8,058 nt of DNA from Chromatiales bacterium (GCA_024639625.1 JAHEIA010000131.1:1-8058); one strand, 5' to 3'; numbered from the stretch's first letter, positions 1 through 7,052 are shown. Notes: generated by a model not told the origin, from the letters alone. Numbers and translations are program-made.

Positions 1-2886
1 CAGGGTATGGAAGGCGCGCTTGACGTCTTCGCCCAAAACAAGATCTTGCGGCGCGGCGCGCCAAGCCTGTACGAATTCCGCGATGGTCGCGAGATGTGTC
101 GCCGCTTCGTTTTCGAATATCTCCACCAAGGTGGGATCCATGTCGAAGCGCAGACGAGGCTCCTCGACAGGGGCCGACGCTGGCTCTTCCTCGATCCGCG
201 TTTCGCTGCCCGCATCCGCTGACTCTACCGGCGTTTCTGCCGTTGCTTCGGCAGCCAGTGGCTCGCCTTTCGCCAGGGCAAACGCCCGGTCGATCAAGGG
301 TTGAATCTCGACCTGTGGGCCGCTGCCTGTCCGCTGGTCTTCGAGCAGACTCGGCATGATCGACAACGCGCCATCGACCAATTCGGTCACTCTCGGGCCT
401 GCTTTCACACTTTGATCGAGCACCCGATTGAGCAAATTCTCGACGGCCCACGCTAGCTCTCCGATGACTACGGCGCCAACCATGCGGCCGCTGCCTTTGA
501 GGGTGTGGAAGCAGCGCCGGATGGTCGTGAGCGCCTCGCTCGCCTCCGGGTCCTGTTTCCAGCGCGGAAGCTCCGCGTGGATCAATTCCAACGCCTCGCC
601 GGCCTCCTCGAGGAAGATCGAAAGGATCTCTTCCTCCTCCTCGTCTTCTTCTGGCTCTACCGCGCCAACTTCCACCGGCGCCGACGACGACTGCGTCTTC
701 TCGACCACGATCGGCTTGGCGTCTTGCTCGCTGCTCGCCAGCGTAACGGCCTGTTCAACTAATTGCTGAATGTCGAATTCGCTCTCTTGCCCAGCTGCCA
801 AAGCTTCGACCAAATGCGGCAGTGTTTCTCTAGCCTTGTCCAACAGTTCGAACATGTCTTCGCTGGGCTGCAATGTTCCATCGATCACCCGATTGAGCAT
901 GTTCTCGATGGACCAAGAGAGATCACCGATCTGGGTCGCGCCCACCAAGCGTCCACTTCCTTTCAAGGTATGGAAGGAGCGTCGAAAGGTACTCAAGGCC
1001 TCTGTATCTTCCGGATGATCGCGCCAGCGGCGCACCTGTTCGTCGATGGTGCGCAACTCGTCTCTGGCTTCTTCGATGAAGATCTCGCGGATCTCCGCAT
1101 CCACTTCCATCGCGCTGGGTTGCGGTTGATCGGCTACAGCGGCCTGCTCCGGTTCCACAGGGCGCGCCTCTTCCTGCGCCCCCGCGAGTTGCAGCCCGGA
1201 TTCAGCGACCGATGACTGCAACTTGCCTATAGCGGCGCGCACGTTGTCAATGATGCGCTCGCGGACCGCGGGGCTGCGACCTTCGGCCAGGGCCTCAGCA
1301 AAATACTCGACCCCTGAAATCGTGTCCGCCAAGGCCTCAAGATTTTCCCGCTGCAAAGCCAGGCCTTCGCCCAGAACCCGCTGCTCGAGGTACTGTGCGG
1401 TCTCTGCCAGAGCCTCGGCGGGCCGGTCCTGCTTCAACATCCGGAAGGCGCCGGCAATTGCGCGCAAACGCCCCGGTGCCCCCTCGACGCGCGCGACATC
1501 GGTCGGGTCTTTCACAAAATCCGCGATCGCTTCCTTGACCTTGGCCATGTCGACTTTGACCTCCGCCATCGTCGCTTCGACCAGTGCCGCCATTTCGCCG
1601 GCGGAATGCGCGGAGACAACGGCGTCGGCCTCCTCAGGCGTCGATTTTATGCTGCCCTCATCGAGCGCTGTTTCAACCAACAGGATGTCCGCCGCCACGT
1701 CCAACAGCAGGGCTTCCTCGGGTGCTACTGCCCCAGCACTCAGCTCCTGCAGCTTCTCCGCCTGCCGCAACAAGCGAACGCGTAGCGCTCCGTGGCCAAT
1801 CATTCCTAGCGTGTCGGCGGTACGCCGCAGAATCGGCACCAACACGGAAAATTGATTCGGGTCTTTACTCGAGCCGCGGATAAACAGATCCAAGCCGTCT
1901 TTTACCTTTAACAGGTCGGCCTTGATCGCCTCTCCGACAGTTTTCAGGATCTCCAAACCGGGCGCGGCAAAGGACTCCCTTGCTGCTGCAATCTGCAGCT
2001 CCGTCGGCATGGCCTCGGCGAGCCCGAACTGTTCCTGAATCGCTTGCACGGTCGGTTCGGATGCCGGGGCTTTCGCTACGTAAAAAAGCAAGTTCTTTGT
2101 CAGTTGATCCGCCGATTCGGTGTTAAGGGCTAACTCACCGTGATCGATCAGGCGTTTGATTTCTCGATCGATTTTTCCGAGCAACAGCTTTGTGGTGGAA
2201 CCTTCCTGCAGACCACCAGCGAGCCACGCCGCGAGCAGCCCGTGACCCGCCCGGAACAGGCGATAGGCGCGGTCGGTAGCAGATTCCGATTCCAATCGGG
2301 AGAGCACATCCTGCAGGTCCTGCAGCCCGATTTCCGGTGTTCGGTTGCGATACACAGACAGCAGCCCCCGATGGAACTTGCCGCGCAACGCCCGAGCGCT
2401 GCCTGGCAGTTCAGGATTCGCTTGGCCACTAACATGCTCGGGTAATGCTTCGGGGTCGAGTAATGGATTGAATAGAGCCGCCTCGGAGAGCAACGGCGCA
2501 TCCCGCACGGCACGCAGATCGTTGAGCAACGGCAGCAGAACGAGGGGCACATCCGCTGCGCCGGCGTGCAGTTTGGCGAGATAGTCCGGCAACCGCACGA
2601 TGGCGAGCATCAAGGTTTCGGCGGCTTCGCTTTTCGATCGGATCGTCTCCCTGTTCAGCGCGCGCGCAGTGCTCTCCATCTCCTCAGCCAACATGGCGGG
2701 ACCGTAGAGCTCCAGCATCTGCAGGGTGCCGTGCACCTGGTGCAATTTATCGGCGCAGGTGTCCATTAATTCGGCGTTGCCTGTGCCCTCGGCGAATTCC
2801 TCCAACGCCTGTCGAGCGTCGCTGATCACCTCTTGCAAGGCGCCCTTGATCCAACCCAGCGTACTGAGGTCCTGAGCGTCGGTCAT
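1..2886 (-). CDS. chpA: ChpA (PilL-type) CheA-like hybrid histidine kinase, N-terminal part, 3' end cut by window edge
   Basis: Kinase of the Pil-Chp pathway; it should receive signals from PilJ through PilI and phosphorylate PilG and PilH. Starting at ATG 2886, the frame stays open for 962 codons to position 1 with no frameshift. The start is supported by AGGAG six bases upstream. Residues 1-90 resemble the N-terminus of Pseudomonas ChpA (LGWIKGALQEV, HQVHGTLQML, LYGPAMLAEEME). Residues of about 90-580 are a helical region without canonical phosphorylation sites, with ChpA/FimL-like stretches such as FHRGLLSVYRNR. Two full HPt domains follow, at about 594-700 and 749-855, both with FHTLKGSG and phospho-accepting His639 and His794. 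A third HPt begins near 914 and is cut just after AFHTL (His960). Acidic, Pro/Ala-rich linkers separate them. The catalytic CheA core, CheW-like domain and receiver, expected in this family, would lie beyond the window and were not seen. Confidence 0.95.
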   Translation of the reverse strand, partial: MTDAQDLSTLGWIKGALQEVISDARQALEEFAEGTGNAELMDTCADKLHQVHGTLQMLELYGPAMLAEEMESTARALNRETIRSKSEAAETLMLAIVRLPDYLAKLHAGAADVPLVLLPLLNDLRAVRDAPLLSEAALFNPLLDPEALPEHVSGQANPELPGSARALRGKFHRGLLSVYRNRTPEIGLQDLQDVLSRLESESATDRAYRLFRAGHGLLAAWLAGGLQEGSTTKLLLGKIDREIKRLIDHGELALNTESADQLTKNLLFYVAKAPASEPTVQAIQEQFGLAEAMPTELQIAAARESFAAPGLEILKTVGEAIKADLLKVKDGLDLFIRGSSKDPNQFSVLVPILRRTADTLGMIGHGALRVRLLRQAEKLQELSAGAVAPEEALLLDVAADILLVETALDEGSIKSTPEEADAVVSAHSAGEMAALVEATMAEVKVDMAKVKEAIADFVKDPTDVARVEGAPGRLRAIAGAFRMLKQDRPAEALAETAQYLEQRVLGEGLALQRENLEALADTISGVEYFAEALAEGRSPAVRERIIDNVRAAIGKLQSSVAESGLQLAGAQEEARPVEPEQAAVADQPQPSAMEVDAEIREIFIEEARDELRTIDEQVRRWRDHPEDTEALSTFRRSFHTLKGSGRLVGATQIGDLSWSIENMLNRVIDGTLQPSEDMFELLDKARETLPHLVEALAAGQESEFDIQQLVEQAVTLASSEQDAKPIVVEKTQSSSAPVEVGAVEPEEDEEEEEILSIFLEEAGEALELIHAELPRWKQDPEASEALTTIRRCFHTLKGSGRMVGAVVIGELAWAVENLLNRVLDQSVKAGPRVTELVDGALSIMPSLLEDQRTGSGPQVEIQPLIDRAFALAKGEPLAAEATAETPVESADAGSETRIEEEPASAPVEEPRLRFDMDPTLVEIFENEAATHLATIAEFVQAWRAAPQDLVLGEDVKRAFHTL

Positions 2887-2892
2887 CTGGTG

Positions 2893-2897
2893 CTCCT
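2893..2897 (-). promoter_or_regulatory. Ribosome binding site of chpA
   Basis: On the minus strand AGGAG lies six bases before the ATG at 2886. This is the strongest Shine-Dalgarno match in the gap and fixes the chpA start. The start also agrees with the N-terminus of known ChpA proteins. Confidence 0.75.
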
Positions 2898-2947
2898 ATT
2901 GCCGGTGCGTCGATCCACCCCCAACCAGGTCGCTTGCGCCAGCGAGC

Positions 2948-3038
2948 TCGGGACCCGGTATTCTAGCGAACCGCTAACGCACTCGACGATTGTCCGGGCC
3001 AAATAGGGCATTCCGGCTGTCACACGATAGGGTCCCGA
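2948..3038 (-). repeat. Long-range inverted repeat enclosing smaller hairpins in the pilJ-chpA gap
   Basis: TCGGGACCC at 2948-2956 is perfectly complementary to GGGTCCCGA at 3030-3038, a 9-bp stem enclosing 73 bases. Inside are a small hairpin, TAGCG-aac-CGCTA (2964-2976), and an imperfect one made of CCGG-GCC and GGC-att-CCGG (about 2994-3016). Just outside, TCGCT-tgcgcc-AGCGA (2930-2945) forms another. Together they could fold the whole 158-base spacer of a pilJ-chpA transcript. There is no T-run, so it is not a classical terminator. It could be an RNA processing or attenuation element, a DNA-binding dyad, or chance in GC-rich sequence. Confidence 0.4.
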
Positions 3039-3044
3039 ACCCAA

Positions 3045-5096
3045 CTAGGCTGGCAAGCGGAATCCCGCAACCGATTGCTGGAGTTCCTGGGCCAGTGCAG
3101 CGAGGTTGCCGATGGACTCCGCGGTCTGGCTCGTGCTGGCAGAGGTCTGGTGGGTGATCTGCTGAATAACCCCCATCCTGTCATTCACGCCGCTCGCCTC
3201 AGCGGATTGTTGCTGAGCGGAGTCGGCGATCTTGCGCGTGAGGTCGGCGATATAATTGGACACGGTTTCGATCTCCTTCAGCGCTTCGCCCGCGTCCTCG
3301 GCGAGTTTGGCACCCCCGACCACCCCGGCGGTACTCGTTTCCATGGAGCTCACCGCTTCGTTGGTGTCCGCCTGAATGGTTTTAACCAGGGCTTCGATCT
3401 GTTTGGTGGCGTTACTGGATCGCTCAGCGAGCCGCTGCACCTCGTCCGCCACCACCGCGAATCCGCGTCCGGCCTCGCCCGCCATGGCGGCCTGCATGGC
3501 CGCGTTCAACGCCAGGATGTTGGTCTGATCGGCAATATCGTCGATCAGCTCTACGATATCCCCGATCTCCTGGGAGCTTTCGCCAAGGCGCTTGATGCGC
3601 TTCGACGTCTCCTGGATCTGCTCGCGGATGGAATCCATGCCTTGGATCGTACGGCGCACTGTCTCAGCGCCCTTGGCCGCGATCTCCGTGGAGCGCTGGG
3701 CTACCTCGGCGGACTCGGTCGCGTCGTCCGACATCTGGTCGATGGCTTGCGTCATGTTCTGGATGGCTTCTGAGGCCGCGGTAATCTGTTGCGCTTGTTG
3801 CTCACTCGCCTCCGCGAGATCCGTCGCGGTAGCCTGCGATTCCTGCACCGCACGCGTAACCTGTGCAGAGGTGTTGTTGATAGTGGCTACCAGGTTTCGG
3901 GTGGCCTCGATCGCGTAGTTCATCGAGTCCGCGATAGCCCCCGTGATGTCCTCGGTAACGGTCGCCTGAACCGTGAGGTCGCCGTCCGCGAGATCTCCCA
4001 TCTCGTCCAGCAGACGCAGGATCGCCCCCTGGTTGTTGTCGTTCTGCATCTTGATCGCCTGCTCGCGGCGACGGGCGTCGACCAGCAGCTGCGCGCCCAG
4101 CAGGATCAGGAACAAGGTTGCCAAGCCTCCCAGCACGGTGATCACCAGCGGGCTGGCCTTGATGCCCCCCACTTGAAGCCGGCCGGGGGACTCACGGTAG
4201 GCCAAGATGAGCTCCTCGGCAGCATCGTTGACCAGGTCGCTGTCTTCCGCCACACGGCCTGCGGCCGCCAGTGCCGGGAGCACTTCCGGAGCGGTGCCAA
4301 TGATCTCTTCCGCATGATCCGCGACCGTGCTGAAGAGCATCGCGATCTCGCGCAGCTTTTGCTCCCCTCCAACGCTCGTGACGGGGTCCACTCCGAGTTC
4401 TTCGTCACCGCGAAGCATGCCCTCCAAGACCTGCCCGAAACGTTCCGCATCCTGACCGAATTGCTCGATGGCTGCAGCAGATGCCTCGCCTCCGGACAGC
4501 ACTCGTGAGACGTTGTTCTCGATTCGCTGAGCCAGCATCATCTGGTTGGACGCCACGTACACCTGGGGGGCGGGAGCTTTACTCTGCACCAGCAGGCGGA
4601 CTACGTCGTCCGAGTATTCCTGCAACGGGGGCAGTAATTCCGTGATCACGGCTACGTATTCCTTGACCGCAAGGATCTCATCCTGGCTTTCAAGGATCAG
4701 TCCCGTGTCGTCGCGCAGCGAAGACCAGATGCCGTCCAACCCTTCCAGATAGGCGCTCACTTCGGGAGGCGATGCGGGTAACCCGTCGGCCGGAGAGCCT
4801 TCCCGCAGCTCCGTCAATACCACCTCGAACTCCTCTCGCGCGTTGCGCAGCAAGCCGAATGCGCTCTCATCGCCGGCGGAGGCCGCAAGCGCATACTTCG
4901 CCACGCGCTGGGCCAAAATTCGCTCCTCCGCAGTTCGCAGCAGATATTGCTCGTCGAAGGCGTCGCGCTGCGACACATGGATGAAGGTCAGCAGCGCCAA
5001 GACGATCGTCGCCAGAAGCAACACGGACAGGATCGTGATCATCGTGTTCGAGCTGGTGCTTGCTCGCTGTTTCCGTTTCGCGCCCGTCGTCGCCAT
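3045..5096 (-). CDS. pilJ: PilJ, methyl-accepting chemotaxis protein of type IV pili
   Basis: Inner-membrane chemoreceptor that feeds the ChpA kinase. The start chosen is ATG 5096, giving 683 residues, close to the usual PilJ length of about 682. An upstream ATG at 5144 would add 16 residues but lacks the GGGGG ribosome binding site found seven bases before 5096. Residues 19-40 are the first membrane helix. Residues 41-314 are periplasmic and hold two PilJ-type modules, each with a similar box (ILAQRVAK at 60-67, [10 protein letters not shown] at 186-195). A second membrane helix lies at about 315-338 and a HAMP-like region at about 339-395. The rest is a long methyl-accepting coiled coil whose hairpin tip spans about 516-560 ([15 protein letters not shown], then [18 protein letters not shown]), with the PilJ-type variant of the usual NAAIEAA. 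The C-terminus ends AGFRLPA and has no NWETF-like pentapeptide for CheR/CheB docking. The ligand cannot be told from sequence. Confidence 0.96.
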   Translation of the reverse strand: MATTGAKRKQRASTSSNTMITILSVLLLATIVLALLTFIHVSQRDAFDEQYLLRTAEERILAQRVAKYALAASAGDESAFGLLRNAREEFEVVLTELREGSPADGLPASPPEVSAYLEGLDGIWSSLRDDTGLILESQDEILAVKEYVAVITELLPPLQEYSDDVVRLLVQSKAPAPQVYVASNQMMLAQRIENNVSRVLSGGEASAAAIEQFGQDAERFGQVLEGMLRGDEELGVDPVTSVGGEQKLREIAMLFSTVADHAEEIIGTAPEVLPALAAAGRVAEDSDLVNDAAEELILAYRESPGRLQVGGIKASPLVITVLGGLATLFLILLGAQLLVDARRREQAIKMQNDNNQGAILRLLDEMGDLADGDLTVQATVTEDITGAIADSMNYAIEATRNLVATINNTSAQVTRAVQESQATATDLAEASEQQAQQITAASEAIQNMTQAIDQMSDDATESAEVAQRSTEIAAKGAETVRRTIQGMDSIREQIQETSKRIKRLGESSQEIGDIVELIDDIADQTNILALNAAMQAAMAGEAGRGFAVVADEVQRLAERSSNATKQIEALVKTIQADTNEAVSSMETSTAGVVGGAKLAEDAGEALKEIETVSNYIADLTRKIADSAQQQSAEASGVNDRMGVIQQITHQTSASTSQTAESIGNLAALAQELQQSVAGFRLPA

Positions 5097-5103
5097 CACA
5101 ATA

Positions 5104-5108
5104 CCCCC
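5104..5108 (-). promoter_or_regulatory. Ribosome binding site that decides the pilJ start
   Basis: The minus strand reads AACAGGGGGTATTGTG immediately before ATG 5096. The G-run is seven bases from that ATG, an ideal spacing. This selects the 683-residue form over the longer 699-residue reading from 5144. Confidence 0.65.
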
Positions 5109-5130
5109 TGTTGTATCTCTCGTAAGCGAA

Positions 5131-5159
5131 GTTCCCGCAAGCATGGGACAGTGCCCGCA
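5131..5159. repeat. Short direct repeat with 20-bp period upstream of pilJ
   Basis: GTTCCCGCA (5131-5139) and GTGCCCGCA (5151-5159) match at eight of nine positions and start exactly 20 bases apart, about two helical turns. They lie 35-63 bases upstream of the pilJ start, inside the 161-base pilI-pilJ gap. The arrangement suits a tandem protein-binding site, but with only two short copies chance cannot be excluded. I saw no convincing sigma-70 promoter in the same gap. Confidence 0.3.
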
Positions 5160-5257
5160 CCCGGGATCCGATCATTTATTCGTTGTGTACCAATCTTCCG
5201 GTTTGCGTGTCTCATGCTGGCCGCCGACACTTGCCCCAGTCCTGCCTCGCGCCTTAC

Positions 5258-5797
5258 CTAGGCAGCTGCATTCTGGAATTCCTCACTGGCAGCCAGCGCT
5301 TGCATGCTGAATACCGGCCAGTACGCGCCCTCCTGTTCGAAACCGAATGCGACATAATTCGCCAGGGGACCGCCGCCGCTTTCACGCCGATTCGTTCTAT
5401 TGTCCAATGCAAAATGCCGCATGCCGACCGATTCACCGACCAATAAGCCGAAATGGCTGCCCCCATAGGAGAAAACCAGCACCCGGCTCTTTCGCATTAC
5501 CATGGTAGGCGAGCCACCGAGAAACTCTTGTAGGTCGACGATCGGCAAGAGGCTGCCGCGCACGTTCGCGATGCCCCGCATCCAGGGCCGAGAACCCGGT
5601 ACACGGGTAGTATTGGAGGGGTACTCAAGGATCTCGATCAGATCGCTCAATGCACTCACCAACCGCTTCCCTGCGACCGAGAAGACGATACCTTCCCAGA
5701 AATTCTTTTCTTCCTTCTGCTGGGGAAGTCCCCGCGCTACTTGCTGGCTCCGTTGCTCGATCTCCCGGAGCAGCCCGATCAGTTCTATGGAGTCCAC
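5258..5797 (-). CDS. pilI: PilI, CheW-like adaptor protein of the Pil-Chp system
   Basis: Cytoplasmic scaffold that links PilJ receptors to the ChpA kinase. I chose GTG 5797: it has GGGGG five bases upstream and gives 179 residues, like Pseudomonas PilI (about 178). An ATG at 5881 is also in frame but would overlap pilH by 47 bases and add 28 residues of Arg/Pro-rich sequence not expected in the family. Residues 1-33 form an N-terminal helix with LIGLLREIEQRSQQVARGLP, typical of PilI. A CheW domain covers about 34-170, with the characteristic RGIANVRGSLLPIVDL at 74-89 and GLLVGESVGMRHF at 117-129. The gene starts 37 bases after the pilH stop. It is followed by 161 untranslated bases before pilJ. 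Confidence 0.93.
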   Translation of the reverse strand: MDSIELIGLLREIEQRSQQVARGLPQQKEEKNFWEGIVFSVAGKRLVSALSDLIEILEYPSNTTRVPGSRPWMRGIANVRGSLLPIVDLQEFLGGSPTMVMRKSRVLVFSYGGSHFGLLVGESVGMRHFALDNRTNRRESGGGPLANYVAFGFEQEGAYWPVFSMQALAASEEFQNAAA

Positions 5798-5802
5798 TGC
5801 AA

Positions 5803-5807
5803 CCCCC
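5803..5807 (-). promoter_or_regulatory. Ribosome binding site supporting the GTG start of pilI
   Basis: The minus strand carries GGACGGGGGTTGCA directly before GTG 5797, placing the G-run five bases from the start codon. It lies within the 37-base gap after pilH, so pilI can be translated independently of its neighbour. It argues against the longer ATG 5881 reading. Confidence 0.55.
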
Positions 5808-5834
5808 GTCCGATGCCCGCCGATTCGCGTGCCA

Positions 5835-6197
5835 TCAACCCAACGTGGCCTTAATCTTGGAAAGCAGCTCCTTGGTGTCAATCGGCTTGGTTAGATATTC
5901 CTTTGCCCCTTGCCGCAGGCCCCAGCTGCGATCCGTGTCCTGATCTTTGGTGGTCACCATGATGATCGGAATGCCCGATGTTTCCGGGTCCCGCGACAGT
6001 TGCCGGGTAGCCTGAAACCCATTCATCACCGGCATCACCACGTCCATCAGAATCAAATCAGGGTGATGCTCTTTCGCGGCTTCAATACCCAGTTCACCAT
6101 CGCTAGCAGTCTCGACGGTATACCCGTGCTTTTCCAGTAACGACTTCAGAACGTGGGTTTCGGTTGGCGAATCGTCTACAACAAGAATTATACTCAT
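5835..6197 (-). CDS. pilH: PilH, CheY-like response regulator of twitching motility
   Basis: Stand-alone receiver domain phosphorylated by ChpA. In Pseudomonas it acts in opposition to PilG, probably as a phosphate sink or by affecting pilus retraction. The 120-residue length is that of the family. Acidic-pocket residues Asp8 and Asp9 (LVVDDSPTE), phosphoacceptor Asp52 (LILMDVVMP), switch Thr82 (MVTTKD) and Lys104 (YLTKP) are all present. NGFQATRQL and RQGAKEYLTKP are typical of PilH rather than PilG. The ATG at 6197 is preceded by AAGAAGG about ten bases upstream. It lies 205 bases downstream of pilG, an unusually wide gap, and 37 bases before pilI. There is no output domain, so it signals through protein-protein contacts. 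Confidence 0.95.
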   Translation of the reverse strand: MSIILVVDDSPTETHVLKSLLEKHGYTVETASDGELGIEAAKEHHPDLILMDVVMPVMNGFQATRQLSRDPETSGIPIIMVTTKDQDTDRSWGLRQGAKEYLTKPIDTKELLSKIKATLG

Positions 6198-6264
6198 AGT
6201 GGTCGGACCTTCTTGTAATTGCCGTCAGCAGCCACCGAACTGCGCTGCGGGTCGTGTCCCCAAT

Positions 6265-6282
6265 CCCGGCACGCCCGCCGGG
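6265..6282. repeat. GC-rich hairpin in the pilG-pilH gap
   Basis: CCCGGC (6265-6270) and GCCGGG (6277-6282) form a perfect 6-bp stem around a six-base loop. On the pilG-pilH transcript it would be a compact hairpin in the middle of the 205-base gap. The downstream bases (ATTGGGG) are not a U-run, so a classical intrinsic terminator is unlikely. It could slow the ribosome or RNase, or be coincidence. Nothing else recognisable lies in this gap. Confidence 0.35.
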
Positions 6283-6402
6283 CAGATTGCAAACATGAAG
6301 AAAAACCATTCTCCACACTCGGGAGCTGCCGTCTGCCCCCGTTTCGAGCCGGACCGGTTGATTCCGACTACCCTGGCAAGCGCGATAAAGCTGCTCCGGT
6401 TC

Positions 6403-6807
6403 CTAGGCAGCCCTCTGCACGTGCTGGCGGATCGCCCCCAACAGCTCTTCTTTGGTAAAGGGTTTGGTCAAATAGTGTTCCGAACCGACAACCCTTCCCC
6501 GGGCTTTGTCGAATAAACCATCCTTACTCGATAACATGACTACTGGTGTGCGCTTGAACTTGCTGTTGTTCTTGATCAGAGCACAAGTCTGGTAACCGTC
6601 CAGGCGCGGCATCATGATATCGACAAAAATCAGATCCGGCGGGTTGTCAGCGATCAGCGCCAGGGCTTCGAAGCCGTCAGTCGCTGTAAACACCTCGCAA
6701 CCGGCCTTCTTTAACAGATTCTCGGCGGTCCTTCGTATTGTCTTACTGTCATCGATAACCATCACTTTCAAACCTGAAAGTTGCGTATCGGCGCCACTAT
6801 CGCTCAC
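6403..6807 (-). CDS. pilG: PilG, CheY-like response regulator of twitching motility
   Basis: First gene of the Pil-Chp cluster; in Pseudomonas phosphorylated PilG promotes pilus extension and cAMP production. It has 134 residues, all receiver domain apart from a 12-residue N-terminal tail. Asp19 and Asp20 (VMVIDDSKTIRRTAE), phosphoacceptor Asp63 (IFVDIMMPRLDGYQT), switch Ser93 (VMLSSKDGLFDKARGR) and Lys115 (YLTKPFTKEELL) are intact, and these strings are nearly invariant PilG signatures. The start is GTG 6807, preceded by a purine-rich GGAGGGGAAGG; no ATG lies upstream of the conserved core in a suitable place. The internal ATG at the second Met of KVMVIDD would remove part of the first beta strand. 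It is divergent from gshB with a 504-base region between. Confidence 0.95.
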   Translation of the reverse strand: MSDSGADTQLSGLKVMVIDDSKTIRRTAENLLKKAGCEVFTATDGFEALALIADNPPDLIFVDIMMPRLDGYQTCALIKNNSKFKRTPVVMLSSKDGLFDKARGRVVGSEHYLTKPFTKEELLGAIRQHVQRAA

Positions 6808-6811
6808 CTTG

Positions 6812-6822
6812 CCTTCCCCTCC
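6812..6822 (-). promoter_or_regulatory. Strong ribosome binding site before the GTG start of pilG
   Basis: The minus strand reads GGAGGGGAAGG then CAAG then GTG at 6807. It offers two overlapping Shine-Dalgarno matches, four and about ten bases from the start. This supports GTG as the true start. Confidence 0.65.
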
Positions 6823-6864
6823 GACTGCCGCTTCGATATCGCCCCGCGACTCGCGCTATAGACG

Positions 6865-6876
6865 CGGCTGCAGCCG
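6865..6876. repeat. 12-bp perfect palindrome in the pilG leader
   Basis: CGGCTGCAGCCG is fully self-complementary and lies 58 bases upstream of the pilG start. Next to it, CGCGACTCGCG (6845-6855) is another near-palindrome. Either could be an operator half-site pair or part of leader RNA folding. I recognise no known regulator consensus. Confidence 0.35.
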
Positions 6877-7046
6877 TTGCAATACCTGTGTTTGCCGCGC
6901 CAAATGAATGACCCCTTAGCGAATCGCCCAATGCACTTTACCCGAGCTGGCGAGGTCGCAAATGTCGCGAAGTTCCGAGGACCGCAGACCATCACGCAAG
7001 GCGCATACAGCTCACTCGAATTACCGCTTCGGGACAAGAATCCTTA

Positions 7047-7052
7047 AATATA
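7047..7052 (-). promoter_or_regulatory. Possible -10 element for pilG
   Basis: On the minus strand TATATT matches the sigma-70 -10 consensus at five of six positions and lies in the most AT-rich patch of the window (7041-7078). The sequence 17 bases upstream (ATTAGA) is a poor -35 element, so this promoter would need an activator or UP-like sequence. It implies a leader of about 230 bases. This is a tentative call. Confidence 0.22.

Noticed and set aside
763..1855. Long plus-strand open frames opposite chpA (for example 763-1215 and 1223-1855)
   Set aside because: They are antisense shadows of the continuous ChpA reading frame, which shows HPt motifs and family similarity on the minus strand. 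Their translations are Ser/Ala/Arg-rich with no domain.
3075..4508. Plus-strand open frames opposite pilJ (3075-3773 and 3789-4508)
   Set aside because: PilJ on the minus strand is unambiguous (HAMP, methyl-accepting hairpin tip). The antisense frames arise from its codon pattern.
3045..5144. Longer pilJ from ATG 5144 (699 residues)
   Set aside because: The extra 16 residues precede a well-spaced GGGGG ribosome binding site for ATG 5096, and the shorter form matches the family length.
5258..5881. Longer pilI from ATG 5881
   Set aside because: It would overlap pilH by 47 bases, add an Arg/Pro-rich tail not seen in PilI, and lacks the G-rich ribosome binding site present before GTG 5797.
6403..6420. 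Similar sequence CTGCCTAGG at the ends of pilG and pilI
   Set aside because: The two genes share nine bases around their TAG stops, but the flanks differ and the Ala codons explain part of it. It is too short to call a repeat.
6804..7037. Possible rubredoxin or rubredoxin relic upstream of pilG
   Set aside because: I considered this because of the YCNGC string, but there is no second CxxC pair with the aromatic and Gly context of rubredoxin in any minus-strand frame.
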